Source: Cryomorphaceae bacterium (GTDB taxonomy: Bacteria; Bacteroidota; Bacteroidia; Flavobacteriales; Schleiferiaceae). Taken from it: 64,000 nt of DNA. Under the pieces are notes generated by a model that saw only the letters and a list, made by a program, of their open reading frames with translations, was not told where the DNA came from and searched no databases. Shown here piece by piece: positions 17,273-27,271 of the stretch. Position 1 is the first letter of the stretch. Every line of letters starts with the position of its first letter. Position numbers and translations under genes: made by a program. The stretch is taken from contig JAFMBM010000002.1 of NCBI GenBank assembly GCA_017858515.1, positions 1 to 64,000 on the forward strand. Direction: 5' to 3'.

Positions 17273-17880
17273 AAATTATATGCATTGGCCGAAATTATGC
17301 TCAGCATGCTGCAGAGCTAAACAACCCCATTCCTAAAGAACCCGTTGTTTTTATAAAACCTGATAGTGCCGTTTTAGTCGGAAACAGTCCCTTTTTTATT
17401 CCAGATTTCAGTTCAAATGTTCAATATGAACTGGAGATAACTGTTAAAATCAACCGACTTGGAAAGCATATAGAAGAAAGGTTTGCTCATAAGTACTACG
17501 ACCAAATTGGTCTAGGTCTAGACTTTACTGCAAGAGATCTGCAAGAAGATTTGAAGTCTAAAGGTCTTCCATGGGAAAAAGCAAAAGCCTTTGATGGAAG
17601 CGCGGTAATTGGAGAATTTATACCAAAGTCTGAGTTGGTGAACGATTCTAATTGGGACTTCTATCTCCTTCAAAATCAAAAGAAAGTGCAAGAAGGTAAT
17701 CGATCTCAAATGCTCTTTTCTATCGATCGGATTATATCGGAGGTTTCAAAATACTTCACCTTAAAAATTGGCGATGTGATTTTTACCGGAACACCCCATG
17801 GCGTTGGATCTATTGCGAAAGAGGATATACTCGAAGGCTTTTTAAACGGACAACGACTGCTCAGTACCCGCGTAAAATAA
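17269..17880 (+). CDS. Fumarylacetoacetate hydrolase family protein
   Basis: 203 residues with the FAH fold: MKIICIGRNYAQHAAEL at the N-terminus, PVVFIKPDSAVL, the metal-binding acidic residues in VQYELEITVKI and GLDFTARDLQ, and the closing IFTGTPHGVG. The family includes acylpyruvases, oxaloacetate decarboxylases and isomerases; the exact activity cannot be read. The TTG start overlaps the stop of the exonuclease gene (TTGA), and the canonical N-terminus begins exactly there. It is likely the last gene of the efflux-headed transcript. Confidence 0.9.
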   Translation: MKIICIGRNYAQHAAELNNPIPKEPVVFIKPDSAVLVGNSPFFIPDFSSNVQYELEITVKINRLGKHIEERFAHKYYDQIGLGLDFTARDLQEDLKSKGLPWEKAKAFDGSAVIGEFIPKSELVNDSNWDFYLLQNQKKVQEGNRSQMLFSIDRIISEVSKYFTLKIGDVIFTGTPHGVGSIAKEDILEGFLNGQRLLSTRVK

Positions 17881-17940
17881 ACGCTATAGCTTATTCAATA
17901 AGTAAGTAGATATGTTTATCCTTCAACGGTTCAAATCTCT

Positions 17941-17948
17941 TATATTTG
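17941..17948 (+). promoter_or_regulatory. Putative -7 element of the secreted-protein gene
   Basis: TATATTTG, a full match to TAnnTTTG, lies 41 bp before the ATG at 17990. It supports that start over the open-frame ATG at 17912, which would be upstream of the transcript. Confidence 0.5.
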
Positions 17949-17989
17949 TTGGATTGTGTCATTTTCCACTTCAGAACACTGAAGCATTT

Positions 17990-20900
17990 ATGAAGAAAAA
18001 ACTATTCCTTTTGGCTGGCCTGTTAGGCCTAATCAATTTTTCCATTGCCCAAACAGTGGTTTACAATGAAGATTTCGACGGAGCTTCGATTTCGGGTTCC
18101 TGCACAAGTAGAGGAGGAGGCACTGGCTTTCCAGTAGTTACTCCCGTTGCTCCTGGTGCATGGTGTTGGAATGATACCAGTGTTACGTCTGTATCTGCTC
18201 CCAATTCTTACCATACTGAAACGCCTTTGGCTTTTGACACCGTTGTGTTTGAAACCAGTGCTTTCTCTACGGTTGGTAATTCTTTTGTATTGGCTAGCTT
18301 TTTCCACAAAGCGCTTATGTTCGGAAGTATGCGCGCAGAAGTTTATGTTTCAATAAACAACGGAACCAGTTGGACGAAGCTTAACGGAAGTCAGTATCTC
18401 GGTTCATCTGTAAACTTTGGAACGCTAACCTATTTTAACGTCACCTCTTATGGTAACGACGCGAGTATTTGGGGAACCAATGCAGCTCCTGCCAATGCCA
18501 CTTCTGCCCAATGGGTCAAGGAAGAATTTAATATTTCATCTTTAGCGGGTGGAGTGAATGGATTTGCACAAGTAAAGCTTCGATTTGTATACAAGAGTAA
18601 CGCAGGAAATACACTTCCTCCAGCGAGCTGGAATCAGTTTGATGGTTGGTTCATCGATGATGTAGAGGTCGTTGCGGCTCCTTGCGAACCGATTCCACCT
18701 ACCGTGAACTTTACCCTAAATCCAACTCCAATACCTTGTTATGACAATCAGCCCATTGGGCCTCTTTTGAACTTAACCCCGAGGATTGGATTAGACGCAA
18801 CAGATCCTTCTGGTATCCAATCATCGCTTCTTGTGTATTCTATCAATGGTGGAGCTGCAGATACTGTTGTTATGAATACGACCACTCCCGCTTCTAGGCG
18901 CGAATATCAATTTCCAGTTGGAGTATTAGCCGTTGGTGACACTGTCGATTGGTATGTTTTGGTTCGTGATAATTCATGTATTGGAACAGTAAGACGAATG
19001 CCACAAGCATCGGGTACTACTTATCGTTTTTGGGAAATTCCAAGTCTACCTAATAAGTGCGGAACAGCCAACTGTGGCAGCTCTCCCAACATTATAAATA
19101 CGTTTCCATTCACAGAGAATTTTGAAGGCCCAACTTGGGTTGCAGGAACCGGAACGGGTGATGTAGGAAATACCCATCGCGGTACATTCCCTACGTTTCC
19201 AGTGAACAATTGGGAAGTAGCCCCTTCCACAACTGCCTCCGGCTTTGGTTGGAGTATTCGTCAAGGCGGACCTGCAGCAAATAATACTGGGCCTAGCGGA
19301 GATCATACTTCAGGATCGGGCAAATTTATTTATCTAGAAACATCGCAGAATGCGAGTCCACCAAACAGTCAATTAATCACCCCTTGTATTGATTTAAACG
19401 GAGTAAACTCTTGTGCTTCAATGGAATTTTGGTATCACAAGTTTGGTACATCCATGGGTAACCTCAGAATTGACATTGATACAGGAGAAAACACGCCGGT
19501 TTGGTATACAGGCTATCTGAACATTCCCGGTCAAACTCAAACGTCACAGTCGGCTCCTTGGTCTAAAGGATTTATTGACTTAACGCCTTTCATCGGAAGA
19601 ATTATTCGTGTTCGTTTTGTTGGATTTAGAACAGGAGGAAATGGAGATATGGCTATTGATGATATCCGCATATTTGAACCAGATCCTATTGAAATGGAAA
19701 TGGTAAGTTTCGACACTCCTCAAAATGGATTCTGCTCTTACACTTCCACTGAAGATGTTACAATCAATGTAAAGAATCTAGGTTGTTTGCCCATTTCTGT
19801 AATTCCTGTGGCTTTTGAACTGAATGGAACCATATTCAGAGATACCATTTTTGGAAATCTCAGCAGTGGCGACGACACTACTTTTGTATTTGGACCTAAA
19901 GCCAATTTAAGCGCCTTCCAAACACACACCATAAGAGTATTCTTGGAAGTTCCTGGCGATGTCAATCCTAATAACAATGAGCTAGGTCCGCGTTCTATTC
20001 AACATGATCCTGCTATTAGTGGATATCCTTATATTCTTGATTTCGATGGACCTACCGCCTCTGCTGGTGCGGGCACTCCAGCAAATCCCGGAAATATTGG
20101 TACAACTGATTGGTCAATACTTCCACCAAACAACGTTGCAGGCAATTTTAGCTGGTATGTCTACCGTGGATTAACTCCAACCAACAATACAGGACCTTTT
20201 GGTGGTTATCAAAGTAATAACTACTTATATACTGAATCGGATAATGGTGCAACCGCTCCATCTAGTGCGGTACTATTGAGTGAATGTATCAATCTATCCA
20301 GTTTAACAAATCCTTATCTAGATTATTTCTACCATTTCTATGGTGCTCAAGCGGGTGCCCTCGTAGTTCAAGTAAAACCTGAAAATTCAAATAATTTCCA
20401 AGCCGTCGGAGGAGCAATAGTTTCCTCACCTCAGACGGATGAGTTTTCACGTTGGGAATTGAAGCATATCAACTTATCCGCTTACCAAGGCCAAACAGTT
20501 CAAATGAGAATTGTTGCGCAATTAGCTACAGGAGGAAATCAAGCTGATATTGCCATTGATAAAATTCAAATCTACAATCAGATAGCAAATGATGTGGGTA
20601 TTATAGGAATCAATTCTCCTGGAACTGGAGTTAATACAGCTGTAACAGTAGGACCCCAAATTGTAATTCAAAACTATGGAAGTGCGACAGTTACGAGCAT
20701 TCCCCTTACTGTAACTCTTACACCTTTGTGTGGAGGGGCTCCTTCTACTCAAACACTCACTTGGACGGGTTCTCTTGCTCCTGGTGCAATAGCAACTTTC
20801 ACCGTTCCTACTCCACCGGCTTATGCCGTGGGTGCAAATGAAGTTTGTGTTACCACGAATTTAACTGGTGATATAAATACGTTTAACAACGAATTTTGCC

Positions 20901-22717
20901 AAGAAACAACAGGTTTCGAAGACATTCAAATTCCCTATTTCAATGATTTCGAATCTTGTGATTTCGATGAAGACGGATTTGTTGTGATGGGAACACCTGG
21001 TGGTGGAAAGTCTTATAGATTATGGGACAAGAAAATTGGTGCAGGTGCACGTTCTGGTACACGTAGCTATAAAACCAATCCTACCAATACTGGTTCGTAC
21101 AGAACTAACAGCGTTGAAGCACTGAGATTACCACGCTTCATTGGTTTTGATACGGTAATGGGCACAGAAATTCGTTTCTGGCATAAGTTCAATTTTGGCA
21201 GTGGAGATGGAGGTAGAGTTGAATATTTCACAAATGGAAACTGGACTCCTCTTGGAGATGCCGTTCCACTTCCAGCCTATCCGAACTGGTACGGAAATCC
21301 TATTTATGGAGCCACTCAAGTTCCAGCTCTGGGCGATAATCCTGGTTTTGCAGGTAGTTCTAATGGTTGGATTCTTTCCTCTTATCCATTGGGCTTCATG
21401 AACAATAATACTTCCCCCCTATCTCTCCGATTCTTTATGGGATCCAATGCATCTGGAACGGATATTGGCTGGGAAATTGACGACGTGGAATTGTACGTTC
21501 CGCCCCAATACAGTGCTTCTCCTTCAGATATTCGTGCCGTTGCTAACTTGCCTTTCCCAGGTACTAATCAATTAATGGTGCGCATTGAAAACACAGGCGC
21601 TAGACCTTTGGATTCATGTAATGTGACAATGTGGGTTGACAATATATTCTTAGGTTCACAAAAAGTGGTCTTCACCCCTCCATTGGCGAGAGGTAGATCT
21701 AGATGGGATACTATACAAGCCCCTTGGTTAAATGCTTTAAGCGGTGGACATAATGTATGCGCTTACACTGAAAACCCAAGTGGAAGAGCTCAAGATGATT
21801 TTACCCCAGATGATTCACTGTGCAAAAACATCGTTATCCTCGACATTATAAATAATGTTGATAGCATTGGTTACTGCAACGACTTTGAAACTGCCGGAAT
21901 CAATGACTGGCTTACACTTAACTATGCAACCTATGCTGATGGAAATACTTTCTGGGAAAAAGGAACGCCTTCACAATCACAAATAAATGGTGCATTTAGT
22001 GGTCCCAATGCTTGGATGATTGACTTGAATGGCAACTATAGAAATAGAGATTCTTCAGCCTTATTCAGTCCTGTATTTAGGGTGGATTCTACTTCTAGGT
22101 ACTCTATAGAATTCATGCATGCATACAAGACTGAACGCTATCACGATGGCGGCACCATTGACCTTTCTAGTGATGGAGGACTAACTTGGGAAGTCGTTGG
22201 AAATGTTCAAGGTAATTGGTTCAATACCCAATTCGTTACTAGTTTGGATGTAATCAAACCAGGATGGACAAATATCTCTAACGGATGGAAACCTGCTTCT
22301 TTGGTAATTCAGATTCCTTACAATGGTCCTATTATTTTCCGTTTCAGATTTGGTTCGGACCAAGGGATTCAAGACGAAGGATGGGCTATTGATGATTTCT
22401 GTTTCAGAAGAACCACTGCCCCTCTTGAATATTTGGTAGGCTTAGAAGAAAGCATTCCCGGATTGGTTTCTTTAGGTGAACTTTATCCGAATCCAGCTGA
22501 CGACTATGTTAACTTAGATTTCAATCTTCTGGAACCTTCTGAGTACACAGTGAAAGTATATGACTTGATGGGTAAACAATTATTTGAAACTTCAGATTTC
22601 AAAGAAAGAGGAGCACATACATTGCAAATCTCTACCAGCGAATACGCAAGAGGGATGTATATGGTTGTCTTTGAAATGGAAGGACAAAGCTTAGTTAAGC
22701 GTTTATTGGTAAGATAG
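17990..22717 (+). CDS. Large secreted modular protein with type IX secretion sorting domain
   Basis: 1575 residues. A signal peptide (KKKLFLLAGLLGLINFSIAQ) leads into five related modules, each opening with a (D/N)F(E/D) motif after a short strand and closing with ID(D/K) plus a strand: about residues 24-227 (FIDDVEVV), 377-562 (MAIDDIRIF), 684-863 (IAIDKIQIY), 984-1169 (WEIDDVELY) and 1296-1472 (WAIDDFCF). They resemble MAM/concanavalin-type jellyrolls. CARDB-like Ig segments fill several gaps (for example VGIIGINSPGTGVNTAVTV). The last 80 residues (LGELYPNPADDYVNLDFNL onward, ending VKRLLVR) are a type A T9SS sorting domain. It is probably an adhesin or matrix protein on the cell surface. 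No catalytic motif was seen. Confidence 0.88.
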   Translation: MKKKLFLLAGLLGLINFSIAQTVVYNEDFDGASISGSCTSRGGGTGFPVVTPVAPGAWCWNDTSVTSVSAPNSYHTETPLAFDTVVFETSAFSTVGNSFVLASFFHKALMFGSMRAEVYVSINNGTSWTKLNGSQYLGSSVNFGTLTYFNVTSYGNDASIWGTNAAPANATSAQWVKEEFNISSLAGGVNGFAQVKLRFVYKSNAGNTLPPASWNQFDGWFIDDVEVVAAPCEPIPPTVNFTLNPTPIPCYDNQPIGPLLNLTPRIGLDATDPSGIQSSLLVYSINGGAADTVVMNTTTPASRREYQFPVGVLAVGDTVDWYVLVRDNSCIGTVRRMPQASGTTYRFWEIPSLPNKCGTANCGSSPNIINTFPFTENFEGPTWVAGTGTGDVGNTHRGTFPTFPVNNWEVAPSTTASGFGWSIRQGGPAANNTGPSGDHTSGSGKFIYLETSQNASPPNSQLITPCIDLNGVNSCASMEFWYHKFGTSMGNLRIDIDTGENTPVWYTGYLNIPGQTQTSQSAPWSKGFIDLTPFIGRIIRVRFVGFRTGGNGDMAIDDIRIFEPDPIEMEMVSFDTPQNGFCSYTSTEDVTINVKNLGCLPISVIPVAFELNGTIFRDTIFGNLSSGDDTTFVFGPKANLSAFQTHTIRVFLEVPGDVNPNNNELGPRSIQHDPAISGYPYILDFDGPTASAGAGTPANPGNIGTTDWSILPPNNVAGNFSWYVYRGLTPTNNTGPFGGYQSNNYLYTESDNGATAPSSAVLLSECINLSSLTNPYLDYFYHFYGAQAGALVVQVKPENSNNFQAVGGAIVSSPQTDEFSRWELKHINLSAYQGQTVQMRIVAQLATGGNQADIAIDKIQIYNQIANDVGIIGINSPGTGVNTAVTVGPQIVIQNYGSATVTSIPLTVTLTPLCGGAPSTQTLTWTGSLAPGAIATFTVPTPPAYAVGANEVCVTTNLTGDINTFNNEFCQETTGFEDIQIPYFNDFESCDFDEDGFVVMGTPGGGKSYRLWDKKIGAGARSGTRSYKTNPTNTGSYRTNSVEALRLPRFIGFDTVMGTEIRFWHKFNFGSGDGGRVEYFTNGNWTPLGDAVPLPAYPNWYGNPIYGATQVPALGDNPGFAGSSNGWILSSYPLGFMNNNTSPLSLRFFMGSNASGTDIGWEIDDVELYVPPQYSASPSDIRAVANLPFPGTNQLMVRIENTGARPLDSCNVTMWVDNIFLGSQKVVFTPPLARGRSRWDTIQAPWLNALSGGHNVCAYTENPSGRAQDDFTPDDSLCKNIVILDIINNVDSIGYCNDFETAGINDWLTLNYATYADGNTFWEKGTPSQSQINGAFSGPNAWMIDLNGNYRNRDSSALFSPVFRVDSTSRYSIEFMHAYKTERYHDGGTIDLSSDGGLTWEVVGNVQGNWFNTQFVTSLDVIKPGWTNISNGWKPASLVIQIPYNGPIIFRFRFGSDQGIQDEGWAIDDFCFRRTTAPLEYLVGLEESIPGLVSLGELYPNPADDYVNLDFNLLEPSEYTVKVYDLMGKQLFETSDFKERGAHTLQISTSEYARGMYMVVFEMEGQSLVKRLLVR

Positions 22718-22735
22718 ACGTTCATACAGAAGTAT

Positions 22736-22767
22736 AAAAAAAGCCATCCTGACGGATGGCTTTTTTT
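22736..22767 (+). terminator. Intrinsic terminator of the secreted-protein gene
   Basis: GCCATCC-TGAC-GGATGGC preceded by A7 and followed by T7. The symmetric A/T flanks could let it work on both strands. Confidence 0.9.
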
Positions 22768-22888
22768 ATACCCCCTCATTTCAGTCAATATGTCATTGAA
22801 AATGAATTGTATTAGACAAAACGCCAGAATAGAATACTGAATCGTACTTTGGTGATTGCTTTGCAATTGAAAAGAAAAATACTTTATT

Positions 22889-25501
22889 ATGAACTTCGAA
22901 AAATTTACTATTAAGGCTCAAGAAGCAATAAATCAAGCCCAGCAAAACGCGTTGGCTTTAGATAATCAGGCAGTAGAACCTGCGCATCTTATGACGGCTA
23001 TGTTAAAGGTCGATAAGGATGTACTCTCTTTTCTTTTTGGCAAACTAGAATTCAATTTGTCAAACTTCGAGCAAGCACTGCAACGCACTTTGAACACTTA
23101 TCCCAAAGTAACCGGAGGCCAACCCTATCTTTCTCAAGAGACGGCTCGAATCTTAGCTAAGGCCGAACTTCTTATTAAAGAATTGAAAGACGAATACATT
23201 TCACTTGAAACCATTCTTCTTGCCTTTCTTCAAACTAATAGTGCTGTCTCACAGATGTTAAAAGATGGCGGAATTACAGATAAAAACCTACGAGAAGCCA
23301 TTCAGCAACTCAGAAAGGGAAATAGTGTGAAATCCTCAGGAGCCGAAGAAACCTATAACGCCTTAGACAAATACGCTAAGAATCTTATTCAACTGGCAGA
23401 AGACGGCAAGCTAGACCCTGTGATTGGTAGAGATGAAGAAATAAGAAGAATTCTTCAAATCCTTTCCAGAAGGACAAAAAACAATCCTATTTTAATTGGA
23501 GAACCTGGAGTTGGTAAAACGGCTATTGCCGAAGGATTAGCACATCGAATCATACGTGGCGATATTCCTGAGAACCTAAGAGATAAATTGATCTATTCCC
23601 TTGATATGGGCGCCCTTATTGCCGGTGCCAAATATAAAGGCGAATTTGAGGAAAGATTAAAATCGGTTATCAAGGAGGTAACTGGCTCGAACGGAAAAAT
23701 TGTGCTCTTCATAGACGAAATCCATACACTCGTTGGAGCAGGCGGTGGTGAGGGAGCTATGGATGCGGCCAATATCTTAAAACCTGCTTTGGCCCGTGGA
23801 GAACTAAGAGCCATTGGTGCTACTACCCTAAATGAGTACCAAAAATATTTTGAGAAGGACAAAGCCTTGGAAAGAAGATTTCAAAAGGTTTTGGTGGATG
23901 AACCGGATACAGAAGCTGCAATTTCTATCCTGAGAGGAATTAAAGAGAAATACGAAAGCCATCACAAGGTGCGGATTAAAGACGAAGCCATTATAAGTGC
24001 GGTTAACTTAAGTCAGCGCTATATAACCGATCGATTTCTTCCAGATAAGGCCATTGACCTGATTGATGAGGCTGCGAGTAAAATGAGACTGGAAATGAAC
24101 TCAAAGCCTGAGGAAATTGACATTCTTGATCGAAAAGTTATTCAGCTCGAAATTGAAATTGAGGCCATTAAGCGAGAAGACGACCAAAAGAAACTGGCTG
24201 TTTTGCGGGAAGAATTGGCCAACTTACTAGAAGACCGAAACGCCCTTATGGCTAAATGGGTAAACGAAAAAGAAGTCGTTGACCAAATACAATCGGCTAA
24301 GGAAAAGATTGAACAACTTAAATTGGAAGCCGAGCAGGCTGAAAGAGCGGGCGACTATGGCAAAGTAGCAGAGATTCGCTACGGTAGAATTGAAGAGGTA
24401 ATGGATGATTTGGAACGCTCTGAGTCTCAATTACAAGAAATTCACCAAGGACAACATCTCTTAAAAGAAGAGGTTGAAAGCGAAGACATTGCAGAAGTGG
24501 TGGCGAAATGGACTGGAATTCCTGTTTCTAAAATGCTTCAGAGTGAAAGAGAAAAACTGCTCCATTTAGAAGATGAACTCCACAACCGAATCATCGGTCA
24601 GAGTGAAGCTATTGAAGCCGTTTCCGACGCCATTCGAAGAAGTAGAGCTGGACTAAACGACGATAAAAAGCCGATAGGTTCTTTCATTTTCTTGGGAACT
24701 ACAGGAGTTGGTAAAACAGAATTAGCCAAGGCGCTTGCTGAGTATTTGTTCAATGATGAACAATCACTTACCCGAATTGATATGAGTGAATATCAAGAAA
24801 GGCATTCCGTTAGCCGATTGATTGGCGCACCTCCGGGTTATGTGGGTTATGATGAAGGGGGGCAACTTACCGAAGCCGTTCGACGCAAGCCCTACTCAAT
24901 TATTTTGCTCGACGAAATTGAAAAGGCACATCCAGATGTGTTCAATATCCTTCTTCAGGTATTAGACGATGGAAGACTAACCGACAATAAAGGCAGAATT
25001 GCCAACTTTAAAAATTGCCTCATCATAATGACTTCCAACTTGGGTTCTGAAATTTTACATGAATATTTGGAAGACAAAATGGGTCGAGAAAGAGAAATAG
25101 GACTAGAAAAGGCCAGAATAGAACTATTTGCTCTATTGCGGAAAACCCATCGTCCTGAGTTCTTAAACCGAATTGATGAGACCATTCTCTTTACCCCTTT
25201 GAATTCTCAAGAGATAAAAGAGATTGTGCGCTTACAACTCAAATGGGTTCAGAAGCTTTTGAAAAAGCAAGAAATCGTTATCGATGCTACTGAGGAGGCT
25301 ATTGAACATATTGCTCATGCTGGCTTCGATCCGCAGTTTGGCGCTCGTCCTTTGAAAAGAGTGGTACAAAAAGAACTTTTAAATGCACTGAGCAAAGATC
25401 TCTTAAGTGGAAAAATTGCGGCAGACTCAGTCATTCTTGTAGATACCTTCGAGAATAAACTGGTTTTTCGAAATCAAGTGACTCCTGAAATCAACACATA
25501 A
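22889..25501 (+). CDS. clpB: ClpB disaggregase
   Basis: Cytosolic Hsp100 hexamer that, with DnaK, pulls apart protein aggregates after heat or other stress. 870 residues: N-terminal Clp_N repeats ([19 protein letters not shown]), AAA-1 with [22 protein letters not shown] and [11 protein letters not shown], a long coiled-coil middle domain (about residues 400-540, rich in E/K/Q), AAA-2 with [19 protein letters not shown] and [14 protein letters not shown], then the D2-small domain. The ClpP-binding IGF loop of ClpA/ClpX is absent and the middle domain is present, so it is ClpB and not ClpA or ClpC. It stands as a single gene between terminators. Confidence 0.97.
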   Translation: MNFEKFTIKAQEAINQAQQNALALDNQAVEPAHLMTAMLKVDKDVLSFLFGKLEFNLSNFEQALQRTLNTYPKVTGGQPYLSQETARILAKAELLIKELKDEYISLETILLAFLQTNSAVSQMLKDGGITDKNLREAIQQLRKGNSVKSSGAEETYNALDKYAKNLIQLAEDGKLDPVIGRDEEIRRILQILSRRTKNNPILIGEPGVGKTAIAEGLAHRIIRGDIPENLRDKLIYSLDMGALIAGAKYKGEFEERLKSVIKEVTGSNGKIVLFIDEIHTLVGAGGGEGAMDAANILKPALARGELRAIGATTLNEYQKYFEKDKALERRFQKVLVDEPDTEAAISILRGIKEKYESHHKVRIKDEAIISAVNLSQRYITDRFLPDKAIDLIDEAASKMRLEMNSKPEEIDILDRKVIQLEIEIEAIKREDDQKKLAVLREELANLLEDRNALMAKWVNEKEVVDQIQSAKEKIEQLKLEAEQAERAGDYGKVAEIRYGRIEEVMDDLERSESQLQEIHQGQHLLKEEVESEDIAEVVAKWTGIPVSKMLQSEREKLLHLEDELHNRIIGQSEAIEAVSDAIRRSRAGLNDDKKPIGSFIFLGTTGVGKTELAKALAEYLFNDEQSLTRIDMSEYQERHSVSRLIGAPPGYVGYDEGGQLTEAVRRKPYSIILLDEIEKAHPDVFNILLQVLDDGRLTDNKGRIANFKNCLIIMTSNLGSEILHEYLEDKMGREREIGLEKARIELFALLRKTHRPEFLNRIDETILFTPLNSQEIKEIVRLQLKWVQKLLKKQEIVIDATEEAIEHIAHAGFDPQFGARPLKRVVQKELLNALSKDLLSGKIAADSVILVDTFENKLVFRNQVTPEINT

Positions 25502-25522
25502 TTTAAGTTTGATATTCTTTCT

Positions 25523-25550
25523 AAGGCAGCCTCTGGCTGCCTTATTTTTT
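25523..25550 (+). terminator. Intrinsic terminator of clpB
   Basis: AAGGCAGCC-TCT-GGCTGCCTT followed by ATTTTTT. The hairpin overlaps the stop codon of the convergent methyltransferase gene. Confidence 0.88.
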
Positions 25551-26240
25551 CACATACATCGCCACTAACAAACCATAATCGGCCTTGTCATTTAGATTGT
25601 ACTCTTCTGGAAACTGAATGCTTTCATAAATTCGATCTTTTCGCTTAAGTCTCTTTTCTAAGAGACATGTAAAAAAGGGCGATATCAGCTCACTTAAGTT
25701 CCAGGGCACTGTGGTTGGTTCGCAAATAGCCGCTTCCTCATGTATATCGGTGAGCAATAAAAAATGGCCCTCTTTCTTTAGTACTCGACGTATTTCTTCC
25801 AATACGCTATTTAGATTTTCTACGTGATCTAAAGCGTTGAAACAACTGACAATATCAAAGGAATTGGATTCAAAAGGCATTTGCTCAGCGGGTGCTGAAA
25901 CGTATTCCATATTTGTATTTTTATTGATCAGCTTCTTGTATTTGTCTGCAAGCGGATCAATCCCTACTCTCCTCTTTGCGTTTACAGCCCACTCTAAACT
26001 TCCCCTTGGACCACAGCCTACATCCAGTATCACTTTGTCTTTATAGAAGTCTTCCTTTAATTCAAAAGCTTCGGTATAGACCCATTTGTAATGGGCATTA
26101 GACAAGCTGCCTTTCTCCTTCCACGACTGAAAACGCCAATATTGCCATTCAAAAAAAGCTTTTGCCCTTTCCTTTCCCAAAGCGGCAGCCACTAGTTTTG
26201 AGGCGGTAGTATATACTTTTAACTTAAATTCTGTCTGCAT
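25542..26240 (-). CDS. Class I SAM-dependent methyltransferase
   Basis: 232 residues. The SAM-binding motif I is VILDVGCGPRGSLEWA; motif II acidic residue in RVGIDPLAD; then AEQMPFESNSFDIVSCFNALDHVE and EIRRVLKKEGHFLLLTDIH, the standard Methyltransf_11 layout. The substrate is not evident. It starts in a TAATG junction with mltG upstream, so it is probably the last gene of the dapF-led operon. Its stop lies in the clpB terminator hairpin. Confidence 0.88.
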   Translation of the reverse strand: MQTEFKLKVYTTASKLVAAALGKERAKAFFEWQYWRFQSWKEKGSLSNAHYKWVYTEAFELKEDFYKDKVILDVGCGPRGSLEWAVNAKRRVGIDPLADKYKKLINKNTNMEYVSAPAEQMPFESNSFDIVSCFNALDHVENLNSVLEEIRRVLKKEGHFLLLTDIHEEAAICEPTTVPWNLSELISPFFTCLLEKRLKRKDRIYESIQFPEEYNLNDKADYGLLVAMYVKK

Positions 26241-27271
26241 TAGTTTTGCTCCAATCGACTAAGATATTGCTGATATACTCTGGCATATCGGTTATGTCTG
26301 TCTAAGCTATTAGAGTCGTTGAACTCATGATAACCCAGGCGATCTACACTGGCTACCATATAGAAATAGTTGTGTTTGGTTGGATTTAAAACCGCTTTAA
26401 CTGCCTGTATGGAAGGAATTTTAATTGGTCCGGGTGGAAGTCCTGCATATTTATAGGTGTTGTAAGGAGAGTCGAATTCTAAGTGCGCGAAATAAACCCT
26501 TTTGATTACCGAATCGGGATAAACGGATTGAATTCCTGCGATTACCGTTGGATCGGATTGCAGTTTCCAACCCGATTTCAATCGATTCAAATACAATCCG
26601 GCTACAATAGGCATTTCATCCACCATAGCGGTTTCCTTTTCGGTAATACTGGCCAAGCAAATCACTTCTTCTTTTGTTAGGCCCGAGGCGCTTAATGCCG
26701 CCGCATTTTCTTTCCAAAACCGATCTGATTCCTTCTGCATTCTTTCAATGAAGGCTTCTGGAGAAGTGTTCCAATACAGCTCATAGGTGTTCGGAAGGAT
26801 AATGCTGGTCCAGTTCTCTTTGGTCATTCCAAGCTTATCTAATAGTGTAGAACTTCTAAAATAGTCAGCCCAATCTACTGAGTCTGTTTCAAGTTGACTG
26901 CCCAAAACGGCTGCCAAACGATAGGGGCCGGAGGCACTGTTGATAACAACCTTCAATGGATCTTGATTGCCCGATTTCCATCGATTCAACACCGCATTTA
27001 CTTTCTCTCCTTTTTTCAAGACATAGTGTCCGGGCTTTAGATTATTTACCTTCTTGAACTCAGCCAATTTTACCAAGAAGCGACTTTCTTCTAAAAACCC
27101 TTCACTTATCGCATCTTCCTTTACATATCTCCATTCTGTGCGATCTGTATAGATGTAGAACGATCCTTCCCTCTTAACTTCCATTCCAATAAAATTAGAA
27201 TAGAGATAATACCCAGCCCCAAGGCCTACCAAAATCAAAACCATTGCAATTCTAAAAATCCACTTTTTCAT
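26240..27271 (-). CDS. mltG: Endolytic murein transglycosylase MltG
   Basis: Inner-membrane enzyme that cuts nascent glycan strands and sets their length. One N-terminal membrane helix (WIFRIAMVLILVGLGAGYYLY) and a YceG-type domain containing ASITEKET with the catalytic Glu, LQSDPTVIAGI and SPYNTYKYAGLPPGPI. The length of 343 residues is normal. It overlaps the upstream cytochrome gene by 4 bp and abuts the methyltransferase, so all three are likely coexpressed. Confidence 0.95.
   Translation of the reverse strand: MKKWIFRIAMVLILVGLGAGYYLYSNFIGMEVKREGSFYIYTDRTEWRYVKEDAISEGFLEESRFLVKLAEFKKVNNLKPGHYVLKKGEKVNAVLNRWKSGNQDPLKVVINSASGPYRLAAVLGSQLETDSVDWADYFRSSTLLDKLGMTKENWTSIILPNTYELYWNTSPEAFIERMQKESDRFWKENAAALSASGLTKEEVICLASITEKETAMVDEMPIVAGLYLNRLKSGWKLQSDPTVIAGIQSVYPDSVIKRVYFAHLEFDSPYNTYKYAGLPPGPIKIPSIQAVKAVLNPTKHNYFYMVASVDRLGYHEFNDSNSLDRHNRYARVYQQYLSRLEQN

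Noticed and set aside
17928-17940. GGTTCAAATCTC resembling a tRNA T-arm
   Set aside because: No acceptor, D or anticodon arms surround it; it is part of the promoter region of the secreted-protein gene.
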